Origin: Samsoniella hepiali
Taxonomy: Eukaryota; Ascomycota; Sordariomycetes; Hypocreales; Cordycipitaceae
DNA length: 64,000 nucleotides
Assembly: GCA_001455915.2 (NCBI GenBank)
Contig: LNDK02000032.1
Location: 64,271 to 128,270 of the forward strand
Reading direction: 5' to 3'
In this document: piece by piece, positions 10,238-20,982 of the stretch
How positions within the stretch are numbered: the stretch's first letter is position 1
How the letters are laid out: each line of letters begins with the position of its first letter
Translations under genes and position numbers: made by a program
Notes under the pieces: model-generated
What the model saw: only the letters and a program-made list of their open reading frames with translations
Databases searched by the model: none
Told to the model about the DNA's origin: nothing

Positions 10238-12643
10238 ATGGCTGGCCGATTCGTCAGAGCGTCCAAGTATCGTAAGCCCGCCACGCAACCACACCCCCCT
10301 CCCCCCCTCCGAGGGCTTGCGCGAAGCAACATTTGAAGCTGACACGGCTTGTTCGACAGGACACGTCTTTGGCAAGTCGACGAGGAAGGACTCTTGCTAT
10401 GACAACATTCACATTAGCCGCAATGCTTGGGACACCAACCTGATCAAGGTACGACGAAGCAGCTTTCACGAACCTCCCCCACCCCCACCCCTCGCTGTTC
10501 CGACGCTGGCAACATGAGACGAAAGAAAAAAAAAAGAATAAGAAGGGAAGGCCAAGAGAGAGAGAAGCTGACTGCCTACTTCGCAACAGGTCAACCCCGA
10601 ATACCTCTCCGTCAATTGGGACTCGTCGGGCGGCGGCGCCTTTGCCGTCATCCCTCTCCACGAGCGTGGCAAGCTCCCCGACCAGATCCCTCTGTTTCGC
10701 GGCCACACGGCTGCCGTTCTCGACACCGACTGGTAAGGCAGCAGCACGTCCTGTGCTCTGTGACGCCGACTGCACACTTGCTCACACACCTCCGCAGGCA
10801 CCCCTTCAACGACCGCTTCATTGCCTCGGCCTCTGAAGATGGCAAGGTCTTCCTCTGGGAGGTCCCCGAGGACTTTACCCTCTACACCGACGCCGAAGAA
10901 ATTCCCAACGTGGAGCCTGTGAGCAAGCTCGCTGGCCACTCCAGGTAAGGGCAGAGCAAAAGTCTATCCAAGTTGCGCTCGCCGTGGGCTGCTTGGGACG
11001 AGGCGCCTCCCCCACCCTCTCTCTCTCGCGTGGTAAGCGTCACTAACCACATCCCTTTTGTCGCGTGCGCAGAAAAGTCGGACAGGTCCTCTTCAACCCC
11101 TCGGCCGAAAACATCCTCGCCTCCGCCTCGGGCGACTACACAATCAAGATCTGGGATGTGGCCACGGGCCAGTCGCCGCTCACCCTGGCCCACGGCGACA
11201 TTGTCCAGAGTCTGACCTGGAACGCCGCCGGCAACATGCTCGCCACCACCTCGCGCGACAAGAAGATTCGCGTCTGGGACGTGCGCCAGGAGAAGCCCGT
11301 CCACGAGGCCCCCGGCCACCCCGGCGCAAAGAACAGCAGGGCCGTGTGGATGGGCGAGCACAACCGCTTCGCCACCACGGGCTTCTCCAAGATGAGCGAG
11401 CGCCAAATAGCCCTGTGGGAGCCTGGCAACACGGAGCCCATTGGAGGATTCAGCATGATTGACTCCATCTCTGGCGTCTGCATGCCTTTCTGGGGTGAGC
11501 AGAGGTTGAATGCAATAGAAGAGGGCACATCACTAACAGTGTAACAGATGATGGTTCCAACTGCCTGTACCTTGCTGGCAAGGGGTAAGTTTGCATGCTC
11601 CAATGCTGCGACAGACCAATTTTCGCTGACTTTCCCAGTGACGGCAACATTCGTTACTACGAATACGAGAACGACAAGTTTGAGTTCCTCAGCGAATACA
11701 AGTCTCCCGATCCTCAACGCGGCATTGCCTTCCTTCCCCGCCGTGGCATCAACGTAAGAACATCATGCCTACACTGGTAGTAAACTGTCAAGCTAACCCC
11801 AGCCAGGTTCACGAGAACGAAGTCATGCGCGCTTACAAGACCGTCAACGATACCTACATCGAGCCCATCTCCTTCACCGTGCCGCGTCGCGCCGAGACCT
11901 TCCAGGCCGATATCTTCCCGCCCGCCGTCGGCACAAAGCCCGCCTGCTCCGCCAAGGAGTGGTTCGACGGCAAGACTGCCATCCCCAGCAAGATCGATCT
12001 CGAGAGCGTCTACGAGGGCACCGCCCCCAAGGAGGTTGCCTCGGAATACAAGGCCCCCGCCCAGCCGACACCGCCTCCCAAGGCCGAGACCAAGCGTGAA
12101 GAGCCCAAGCGCGAGGAGCCCAAGCCTGCCGTCTCGCGCGCACCCCCGCCCAGCATCAAAGACCAGAAAGGCTCCATCTCCAACGTGGCCAACAAGTTCC
12201 AGGACAATGAGGAAGACGAGGATGACGATGCCGACACGACCTCTAGCTTCGAAGATATCGGCCGTCCCGCCCAGCGCAACCCCGTCCCGGTTCGAGCCGC
12301 CGAGCCGAAGCCGCCTACCAAGACGACCTCGGCGCCTGCGCCCGCACCTGCTGCCGCTCCCGTTGCCGCCGCCGCCGCCGCGCCCGTCAAGGCCGCCACT
12401 CCCAACCGCACGCCCGCCGGCGCGTCGACCCCCGTGGGAGGCTCTGCCGTCGAGTCGTCCCTGGAGCAGATCAAGCACCTGATTGAGAACCAGACCAAGA
12501 TTATCACGCAACAAAACGACAAGATTGGCCTGCTGATGCAGGAAGTCGAGCTGCTGAAGCGCAAGGTCGGCACCTCGGGCTCGCAGGACCAGAGCGAACG
12601 TATCCGCCAATTAGAGCTGGAGCTCGAGGAAGCTCGCTCATGA
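10238..12643 (+). CDS. CRN1: coronin, actin-binding WD-repeat protein
   Basis: Eight exons (10238-10271, 10360-10448, 10590-10732, 10798-10944, 11073-11494, 11548-11584, 11639-11753, 11807-12643) give 607 residues. The N-terminus MAGRFVRASKYRHVFGK is the coronin signature. A seven-blade WD propeller follows (HPFNDRFIASASEDGKVFLW, ILASASGDYTIKIWDV, MLATTSRDKKIRVWDV), then the coronin extension. From about 420 to 540 comes a Pro/Ala/Glu/Lys-rich unique region, and the last 60 residues form a coiled coil (IENQTKIITQQNDKIGLLMQ) for oligomerisation and Arp2/3 binding. In the family it bundles F-actin and restrains Arp2/3 at cortical patches and hyphal tips. All introns are GT-AG, and every junction restores the coronin reading frame. 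Confidence 0.97.
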
Positions 12644-13698
12644 GCCAGATTTTTCTGAATTACAAAGTAGGAGGAGAGAGGACGAGGAGAAGAAGAAAAC
12701 AAGTAAAAGGACAAAACGCATAGCATGGGAATTGAAGGATTTATTCCATGATTTCTTTTTTTCTTTTTCTTTTTTTTTTGTGGAATATCATTTTTTTTTC
12801 TATATGCCAAGGAATGAAAGCGAATGGGATGTGTTTTTTATTATGGACGGAAAAGGAAAAAAAAGAGAGCAAGGAAGGTGGGTGGTCAATTTGAGTACAG
12901 AGGAAGACGAGAGGAAATACACACCAATGCACTTTTTTTTCCTCTCTGGAAGCGTCTTGTTTCGAAATAGGTCTTTTCTGCAGCGACATTGGTTGTATCC
13001 AGCGAGGATGAGGGAATAGCAATTTACATGAAGAAACGCCATTGATCTGTATCAAACATTTAGACGTGAAAGTGCGAGTGACACGACATATGCTGCGTGA
13101 TGGGAACTATGTTTTCAAACTACTTTCCATTCTAAACAAGTACGCATGAGCCGACACCAGTAACGTCTTTACTGGGTGTTTGCGACTTGCCACTCATTCA
13201 CCGGCTGGAGTACATGAAAGCCACAAAGCGGCGGCCGTGTTTTCCGCTACGGAGGACACAAGGCTCGGTCAGCAAGAGGGGCCAGGATATACACATCCCG
13301 AACGCGGGGCATAGCCTGTGTGGTATGGCTTAGAACAAATCAAGTTTATACAAAGGGCCAAAGGGTTTTCTTTCCCGTGAGCGACAGTGTTTTATCTCGA
13401 GCAAGGTGGCGGGCAGTCTTGGCTGCGAGGCGACCAATGACCTGCACCAGCATCCGATGGTTAGGCAAGCTGCAGCAAATCCCTGCCAATGCAGGGGACA
13501 ACTTGTCTTTTTCTCCTGAGGCAGGCTAATGAGGGGTTTTCGAAAACTGCCACCTCATTTTTTCTTCTTCTGCACGGCAACTCGTTTTTGTTCCCCTCCA
13601 TCGACCCCGCCCCTCGACTCGCCCATTTTCATGGTTGCGGGCGCTGCATCTGATTGCGCAACTCGTGCAGCCTGACAGGTCGAGACAACCAACCAACC
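12644..13698. other. intergenic: coronin 3' flank and PAQR promoter
   Basis: A/T homopolymer-rich coronin 3' flank (12700-12900), then about 700 bp of ordinary sequence. No gene is seen. Confidence 0.55.
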
Positions 13699-14834
13699 AT
13701 GCCCGCCAAGGCCCTCCATTCTAGAAGCGCACGTCTCCTGACATGGAAAGAAATAGGTACGCACGCTTCTAAACCAACGGCCAAAAAAATAATAAAAAAT
13801 TTCACTGATAAATCGCCCTGTTAGAGCCGTGGCAAAGGTGTGCACTGCACAAAGCGCTCGCTGAGAGGGGGTTGGCCCAACACTAAACATACGATTAGGG
13901 ACAATGAGTTCATTCTCACAGGGTATCGGTCAGTACACAAGGTTGAATTGCTGTCAAGATGCATAGGGCTAAGGCAAATTTAGTCACGCCTCTTTTTCAT
14001 TCAGCCGCTCTATTAAAAGTATATTGCAGGTACACAATGAAACGGGCAAGTGTTCTTCGCAAAGGAGTGCCTCATGCATCTTGCCGGCTGACTCCTGCTA
14101 CAGCCAACATCTGGTCACATCTCATCGGCGCTGCACAATTTCTCATAGGGCTGATGAACTTTATTCGGTTGCGCTCCTTTGCCGGCGAAGATGGCTCACG
14201 CGCTTCCGATATTGTGGCCATCAGTGTATACTATCTTTGCGTGGTTGTCTGCTTCGTCCTGTCCTCCATTTTCCACACGTTTGCGGATCACAGTGCCGAC
14301 ATGCATCGCTTCGGAAATGAGCTTGACCATTTGGGCATTGTGCTCGTCATGTGGGGGACCGGCGTGTCCGGCGCGCATTTCGCCTTTTACTGCCAGCCGC
14401 GCCTTCAGGCGCTCTACCACGTCGCCCTCACGGCCACGGCCGTTGGCTGTGGCGTCTTCACGCTGCGCCCCAAGTTCCGCCAGCCTACGTACCGCACCAT
14501 GAGGTTCCTCATGTACTGCTTCCTCGGAGCCAGCCTCTTTGCGCCCGTCGTGCATGGCTGGTGCAGCGTTGGCCTTGCCGCCCTGGACGACATGATGGGC
14601 CTCGAGTCGTTTCTCGGCCTCGCGTTGATTAACTTTTCTGGTGCCGCTTTGTACGCGGCCAGGATTCCGGAAAGGTGGTTTCCCGGGAAATTCGACTTGC
14701 TCGGCCAGAGCCACAATTTGATGCATATCCTCGTCTTTACGGGTGCGTTGGTGAGGCTGAACGGGCTGCTGGCAGTCATTGGGCGGTGGCAGCAAGATAC
14801 ACTGGCAAATGGGTTCTGTCAAAGCATGATCTAA
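13699..14834 (+). CDS. PAQR/adiponectin-receptor-like (hemolysin III family) membrane protein
   Basis: I rebuilt five exons: 13699-13756, 13825-13837 (13 nt), 13899-13952, 14005-14045 and 14104-14834, giving 298 residues. Together they restore the family N-terminal signature: LLTWKEIEPWQRDNEFILTG, then a Tyr-Arg and HNETANIWSHLIGA. Seven hydrophobic segments follow. The putative zinc ligands are all present: His113 (SSIFHTF), Asp130 (ELDHLGI), His259 and His263 (HNLMHIL). Their spacing (17, 129, 4) equals that of ADIPOR1 His191/Asp208/His337/His341. The family includes yeast Izh proteins, linked to lipid and zinc homeostasis and, in animals, ceramidase activity. Intron 4 (14046-14103) is GC-AG with donor GCAAGT. 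Reading the 3' ORF from the ATG at 13959 would lose the whole signature, so I reject that start. Confidence 0.92.
14046..14103 (+). other. GC-AG intron in the PAQR gene
   Basis: The donor is GCAAGT after an HNET-coding exon and the acceptor is CTACAG before the NIWSHL-coding exon, with a CTGAC branch motif 14 nt before the acceptor AG. Removing 58 bp joins HNET-A-NIWSHLIGA, the family motif. Confidence 0.9.
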
Positions 14835-15951
14835 GAACTCTGTCCCACGAGATCAAACCGGCTAGGGAACCACCGTTCGGAACTCCTGGCGGCATAGAGA
14901 GCATCACCTAAAAAGGTCAGTCTAGGAAGAGCCTACCAAGATGTTGCAGGTACATAGGAGTGCATGTGTTTGTGTTCCGCTCGCATCTTTTCGTTGCTAT
15001 CGAGAGCACGCAAGGCAATAGAGTCAACAAGGCGATAGAGAGAATATGTTGGCACTTACAGGTTCGAATTGAAGGGCCTCCCGGCCGGCCACTGGCATTG
15101 GCAGCTTCGTTGGAATAACCCACGTACATCTATTTGCACATTATTCAATGTAAGTAGCTGCTCGAATGCGCAAAGACGGGAAGATCTCATCAATGAGAAA
15201 CCCCCATCGCCTGTCGAAAACCGTCCGGAGGGTTCACGCTTGTACACCTTGAAACCCTGCACATGAGTGATTAGCATTTCTATTAGCTGCTTCCAAGGGT
15301 GTAGTGGACGCGTCAGCGAGATCCAAATTGTGGATGGGCTACCCTTAATAAATTAAACAGTCTAGTGGCCATCAAGCGCAACTTTCAGGGACCCATTTTC
15401 ATCTAGAGTTATTATTTGGCTATTTGCGATCGATAACGAGAGTCGATATGGTTTGTCGTAGTAGCGGTTTCTTCATTTGTGCGAGTCAGCAATTCCACCT
15501 CTCAGGTTACGACAGTGGGTCGACAAGGGCACCTTCAACGGAAATTTCGGAACCGTAGCGTGGAGCATCTTGGTTCAGAGGTTCAAAATGAAACCATCTT
15601 CTACTTGGTGAGCCGTGTACGACTGAGTCGTCTCTGGGCACGAGCGGCGTATCTGGCTTCAAGGTGTTCCCACGCCGAGTTCTCGTCCGTTACCGACCTG
15701 TCATGACGCACTGGACGTTAAAGACTGTCCTGCATTTTCCATTCTTGATTTGTGAATGCTTTCGGTGTCTCACATTCGGTGGTTCTGACGGGGCTTGTCG
15801 CCCCTACTGGTGTCTGGCCCGCACTAGCTGCTCATGGAATTACTGTTACTCTATTCTATAAAATCTACTAAATGAGTTTCTCAATGGCCTCTATATAGCT
15901 ATTGTACATTGAAAACACGCGCATAAAATGAAAAATTCCTTGGAGCTTTCT
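14835..15951. other. intergenic, no recognisable content
   Basis: This lies between the plus-strand PAQR gene and the 3' end of the minus-strand GT25 gene. I see no gene, repeat or RNA signature. Confidence 0.5.
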
Positions 15952-17340
15952 TCAGTCCTTGGAGCTCTTATCCAAGGTCGTCACTAAAGCCTTCCTTCCG
16001 CTATATCGTAGGTTCTCGCTACCTCGTGGCAAATCGCCTTCAACCAGATCATCAATATCACTATCAGAAGTAGTGCCTATTTTCCAAGGAGTTATCAAGG
16101 GAGGGACGACCGTTAGCGACTTGAGGTGGCCAGACTGAATCCGGCTTATCATGGCAAGATCAACTGGTGCCCCTAAACCTTCTTCATTTCCTATCGTGTG
16201 GAGTAGCTTCTGGGCTCCCTGCTGGGTTACTGCATACCCGACCGTGCAAACAGGATACCATGAAGGGGCTATCACTCGCACGCGGGGCTTGTCAAGAGCG
16301 GCAGCCCCCCAATACTCGAGCTCTTTTTGATAAGCAAAAGCCATTCTGAAGTTTTGGATCAGCGTATAGAACTCAAAAGTAGAAGCTGTATTCGCAATCG
16401 TCTTTATTTCTTATAAATAACTTACTCTGTCTTATTTGGTGCGTTGAGATCTTCATAAATTTGGGACGGCGGACGAACCTCGGCGTTGATATTCCAACAG
16501 GTACCCACGTATAACAAATCCCAATTAAGACCTATGACAGGATTAGAACAAGTTTCATTTCTCAGGAAAGAAAGTTCGGCAAGTATGTAGAGTACTCCCC
16601 AGGGCAAGTGTCTTGTACCGTATGGCGCATGTGCTTCGTAAGGCGTGGATTCCCCTTCCGTTAAGTTACTCTTCCTGATTTCGACACTAAGCTGTTGAAA
16701 TATGTCATGGACTCGGACGTCCCAGTCGGCGTCATCTTCCAGGATAATGGCAGTTTGGATTCGTTCATCGATAATTCTTCGCCAGACGTTGGCATGACTG
16801 CGCCAGCAGCCGAGCTGCGCTGGTTTTAAACCCCCGCTGCCTTTAGGCCTCGCTTTCTCGTGTATTGTGTTGCCATCGACCTAAAAGATTAGGTTAATAT
16901 ATTGTAGATATGCTCGAGTGTAGATAGCATACTCCGTCCTGTAGTGTAAGCCGTATATTTGTTGAAGTGGCTAACATGGCCATGCTGTCCTGGCGATCCT
17001 GCCGGCTTGAAATGCCAAGGTTAGCAGCTTAGCATGTGGAATACACTTGCTTCGTGGCTTACTATGGCATGCTAATGTAGAAGATTTTTTCGAAGCCGAG
17101 GGTGTCATTTTGAGCAGCTTGCGATAAGTCGTCGGGGCGGTCGCTCTTCCGCCATGCAGCCTTGTCGAAATGAGTACTCAGTCCGGAAATTCGGACGTTG
17201 ACAAGACAATAAATAAATATGAAGATCCAAAGAAATGAAAACCTCACTCGAGGTGATCGCAGGGCGATTTTCAACCTTATAGGTAGTGGATAGTTCTTCA
17301 GCATTCTGGTTGTGCTAACCCACGGAGCGGGCTGTGGCAT
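15952..17340 (-). CDS. glycosyltransferase family 25 (LPS-type) protein, type II membrane
   Basis: Four exons on the minus strand, 17340-17063, 17005-16933, 16880-16426 and 16345-15952, give 399 residues. An N-terminal signal anchor (residues about 34-52, FSFLWIFIFIYCLVNVRI) is followed by a stem and then the GT25 core. The core reads EKIFYISMPYRQDRQDSM, then DGVDGNTI, then QLGCWRSHANVWRRII, then IILEDDADWD (acidic triad at 165-167), then WDLLYVGTC and VIAPSWYPVCTVGYAVTQQG. Three GT-AG introns each restore a family motif. Fungal GT25-like proteins are predicted Golgi transferases of unknown acceptor; homologues are bacterial LPS galactosyltransferases and animal collagen galactosyltransferases. 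The gene looks intact although it lies in a sparse, accessory-looking segment. Confidence 0.88.
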
Positions 17341-17430
17341 TGTCCTCGAGTTACTCGAGCAGCTTGTTAGAGAAATGACTGTTTAAATAGATGAACAAAA
17401 CGACACCCCTAGTCTGCCAACCACTTACTT

Positions 17431-17521
17431 TTACCGACGTCGGGTTCCAGGCTTTTATCAGATGCACTTACTCTTACGGCCTTACCGACGTTGAGTTCCA
17501 AGCTTTGACCAGATGCACTTG
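17431..17521. repeat. imperfect direct repeat, 40-bp copies at a 51-bp period
   Basis: Copy 1 is 17431-17470 and copy 2 is 17482-17521, both beginning TTACCGACGT. They match at 34 of 40 positions. Five of the six differences are transitions. The 51-bp offset preserves reading frame. Confidence 0.75.
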
Positions 17522-18770
17522 TTTTATATCCGTACATGCACTTGGCGCTCCATATGGACGTCCCAGCCAACGTGGCAGATGCGGCCCTGTTTTGGCTTTC
17601 AGTCTCTTGGAGGTGGAACCGCGTGTTTTGATGGGCTGGAAAGAGGGACCGGTTGAGCAAGGGTCTCTCAATCAACCATCGTTCGTTAGATTAATTATAT
17701 ACCACCACAGCTAATGTAGGTAAGTAATAGAAGTGATAAACGGATATTCAATTGACCAAATAACATTCTCTTATTTTACATATATTTCTCTTCCGTTATA
17801 TCGACCGAGTGATAACCTGTTGTGATGATAACTCGTGGGTGGTAGATGTGGCCAAGTGGCAGCTTTTTTCTGTCACCCACTCGGCTGTGAAGCAGCGTTG
17901 CGGGAATCATGCCATACATATAAAGCGCAGTATCCAGAGTTCGTCAATGCTACCGAAACCCGCCTACATGACTAGTGGGCTTGAGGGAAACCTTAATTCC
18001 GCATAAGATCAGGGTCCTGGTCGGCGCGACGAATATGCTGGACGACCCTGCGAACAACGTTGGCGAGTAATGCTTCAATAAAATGTTTCTTACAGGTGGG
18101 GCGTTTCGTTGAACGTCGGTGCAGCGCCATAGCACAGTATAGAGTGTAGGAATAGTGTAGCAACGACTTCAGTGGTGCTTTGCAAAGTAGGCCCTGATCT
18201 GGTTCAGTGCAGCTGTGAATTGAAGTCATGATCTTCAGTTTCTTGATTTCCGAAGAACTTGGTCACAGTGGCGCATCGACACTAGGCGTACTGCAGAAGC
18301 ATCTACCATTTGACATATTCGCAGAGTAGGCTCTATCGGTAACAGTTCTCCACAGTGCCGTCATTTCGACCGCCGGGTTGCCTCCAAAGATCCTTTTGAT
18401 ACCCCCGTCGCCTATTGCTATCATCGCTGGCACAACCTCGCTACACTACAACGGCATAAGCCTTCTTGTACTATTCGACCTAAAGGGCAACATCACTGCA
18501 GATTTTACAGGGAATGGATTATACTATGAGTATTGACGAGTAACCAATAAGCTAAGGTGATCAGTACAATACGATTCTTCTAGACGCTCTCTGTAGGAAC
18601 AGAATAATGACTAAGAACTCGTCCACTACCTTGTTGACTTCATTAGAAAGTGGAAAGAGGGATTGCTAGATTTGGAACTCCTAGTCCACATGGTGTACGT
18701 AGCACGGGGCCCATAGCCTCGTCACTTACACGATAGCGCACCCAGAGCAAAGCGACTGTGTTATGCCACG

Positions 18771-19140
18771 TATTCTTAATCTGCTTATAGAGTTCTTATA
18801 CATTTTAGCTATTTATAAGTTAAGAGTTCTATACCTTATAAGCTTAGTAGAAATTAATAAGTAAAGTTTTTATTATATAGTTTATTAATATTATATAATA
18901 AGTTTATATAAGTAAATTTAATAAGAATATTTATATTATAATTATAATTTATAATTTTATCATAAGAATAATTTTTAAAATATAATATTTTATTATTTTT
19001 AAAAAGAATAAAGAAGATAAAGAAAATAGAAAAAATAGAGAAAATAGAAAAAATAGAGAAAATAGAGAAAATAGAGAAAATAGTAATCTATCTTAATAAC
19101 CTAGTTATTATCTCTTTCTCTTTATTTTCTTACTAAAAGG
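18771..19140. repeat. extremely AT-rich block, RIP-like
   Basis: About 370 bp in which most 60-bp lines contain only 3-7 G or C. The right part (about 19015-19085) is a purine-strand array of near repeats of AGAGAAAATAGA. Such blocks in Pezizomycotina are usually relics of repeats degraded by repeat-induced point mutation, or subtelomeric/centromeric isochores. No coding relic is readable. Confidence 0.75.
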
Positions 19141-19146
19141 GCTTTC

Positions 19147-20982
19147 TTACTTATCCTTAGGCTCTGGTCGTGGGAATACGGCGATACGAATATCTACGCC
19201 TAAAAAAACCTTGATATCATCGAAAACATCGTAAAGCGGCGTAACATGGGCCAAGTTTCTGGCCGAGTTTCCCAAAAACAGCCCCAAAGCCCGGCCTTTA
19301 CCATTGTAGACGATGGAGCCCGAATCCCCCGGCGCAGCGAAAGGATCTTGATCGTTGGCTGCAAACATTGGCTCCACGGTACCTCCGTATCTCACAGGGT
19401 CTTCCTTGGCCATATAACGCCTCTCGGCAGTCATGACACTGGCCTTGTATCTACTGCATATACCAGTTGTTGCACTCGTGATGGCGCCATATTTGAACGC
19501 CGCCGGCAGCTCAGAGATGAGGCTTGGAGGTACTGTTCCGTCGAGTTCTTTGCCCCAGGTCTCTTCTGGTGGCAGATCAGCCATGAGCAAATGTTCAGCC
19601 CATTCATGTGTAGTAGGCAGGATGTTACGTCCAATCCTCTCTTCCTTGACCTTGATCAATGCCCAATCAAGTACTCCGCCGTCTTTCGTGCGGCGTGCAA
19701 ATCCGGAACCTGCCCATAGATTGCCCATTATGTGCTTGCCTTCATCGAAAAACTGTACTTTGTCAACCTTGTCTTGTTTCGGGGCAAATCTCCCGCCGAT
19801 CGTAGTATCATAGTACACCATGGTAGCATTTTGGCTAGTTTGCGAAGGAGATTCCACCATCAGCTGCGGAAATTGATTCGGAACGAATCCGCAGTGATCC
19901 GCCCGGTACAGGGGAGAGTCCATGGCAGGAGGGGCGTGTGCATTATCGGGATCTATTTTGGCTCCTTCAAACGCATGACGGACGACGTGATAGTTTGTCA
20001 ACCCAAACAGCTCCCAGCGGTCTTTGATCTTGACTTGTACATAGCATCCAAGTGTGCCAACCATTGGGTTGCGAGCCCGTCCATCAGTAGACTGAACGTG
20101 GTTGCTGACGCTCATGTTGGCACCGAGATTGATCTCTTGTTGGTATGGCCCCCTGATCGAGAGGTCTTTTCTCCATTGTGAAGGAGGCTGAAGATTAAAA
20201 CAGGATGAATCTGAAATGCTGTGCTCGATGTGAAGTCGCCAGCCGAACGGTGTTTGGTCAAGATATGTCTGGATGGCCGGTTGGATCACCCTTGCAATCA
20301 ATCCCTCATCACAGGCATGATCCAAACTAATGTACACCGTCGTGGGATTGGGATCGGGTGGAACATTAGGCCCAAAATTGACGAGCGCAACGCAGTTCCA
20401 GTTGCTTTTGGCGCTCTCGTGGGATTGTAAGATGTCGTGGATTCGGGCCTGAACAGTTGTCCAGCCTTGCAACCAACCCTCGCGAGGAGGGACAACGGTC
20501 GCGTACTTCTTCTGATCGATTTTATTCGAAATGATTTCGATGTTGATATTGACGTGTTCCATATCGTGGGAGTCCAAGAAGCCGTCGGCCCAGATCTTGA
20601 GCTCCTTGGCGGCCTCACACCACGTCTGGGTCGACTTCTCGGTCCATGGGGCCGTTACATAAATAGTAGGCTCTCTTGTGCCTTCATAATCGTAAGGCTT
20701 ATAGCGGTCAGAGATGATAAGTTCAAATCCGTCAGGATCTTCTTCATAACTGGCTGCGGGTAGCCCATTACGAATCAAGATATCTCGAATGGCATACTGC
20801 ATAGGAAGTGATTGTTTGCGCAGTAGCCTCATAAACCCGCTGCCGTTGGTCCAAGTCTTCAAAGGCAAAGGCCGTAGCTTCGGTGTGCCGACACGTTGAA
20901 AGCCAACCACAACATCAAAGTGACCTCTAGAACTAACACTAGCAGCAGATAGGGGCGATGGAAGCGGTGTCTCGGGCATCAT
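19147..20982 (-). CDS. intracellular trypsin-like serine protease-fold protein
   Basis: A single 611-residue frame starts from the ATG at 20982. The open frame runs 44 codons farther upstream but without another ATG. The C-terminal half has a chymotrypsin-like triad: His332 (GLTNYHVV), Asp439 (VLDWALIKV) and Ser554 (APGDSGSIVYN). The N-terminal 300 residues have no motif I can name; they include repeated aromatic/acidic segments such as GFELIISDRYKPYDYEG. There is no signal peptide or membrane span, so it should act inside the cell. Proteins of this layout occur sporadically in filamentous fungi, and trypsin-like modules also appear in fungal NLR-type immune proteins; a role here is inference only. 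It lies beside an AT-rich block. The triad is certain as a pattern; activity and substrate are unknown. Confidence 0.8.
   Translation of the reverse strand: MMPETPLPSPLSAASVSSRGHFDVVVGFQRVGTPKLRPLPLKTWTNGSGFMRLLRKQSLPMQYAIRDILIRNGLPAASYEEDPDGFELIISDRYKPYDYEGTREPTIYVTAPWTEKSTQTWCEAAKELKIWADGFLDSHDMEHVNINIEIISNKIDQKKYATVVPPREGWLQGWTTVQARIHDILQSHESAKSNWNCVALVNFGPNVPPDPNPTTVYISLDHACDEGLIARVIQPAIQTYLDQTPFGWRLHIEHSISDSSCFNLQPPSQWRKDLSIRGPYQQEINLGANMSVSNHVQSTDGRARNPMVGTLGCYVQVKIKDRWELFGLTNYHVVRHAFEGAKIDPDNAHAPPAMDSPLYRADHCGFVPNQFPQLMVESPSQTSQNATMVYYDTTIGGRFAPKQDKVDKVQFFDEGKHIMGNLWAGSGFARRTKDGGVLDWALIKVKEERIGRNILPTTHEWAEHLLMADLPPEETWGKELDGTVPPSLISELPAAFKYGAITSATTGICSRYKASVMTAERRYMAKEDPVRYGGTVEPMFAANDQDPFAAPGDSGSIVYNGKGRALGLFLGNSARNLAHVTPLYDVFDDIKVFLGVDIRIAVFPRPEPKDK

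Larger units (their letters stand above)
17341..19146. other. gene-poor stretch with AT-rich block
   Basis: It separates the GT25 and protease-like genes, both on the minus strand. It holds an imperfect 40-bp duplication (17431-17521) and ends in an extremely AT-rich block. An open 107-codon frame at 17391-17714 spans the duplication but resembles nothing I know. Confidence 0.6.

Noticed and set aside
13959..14834. Single-exon reading of the PAQR gene starting at 13959
   Set aside because: It loses the DNEFILTGYR and HNET motifs that the spliced model recovers exactly.
15055..15080. GGTTCGAAT motif resembling a tRNA B box
   Set aside because: No acceptor stem, A box or cloverleaf can be drawn around it.
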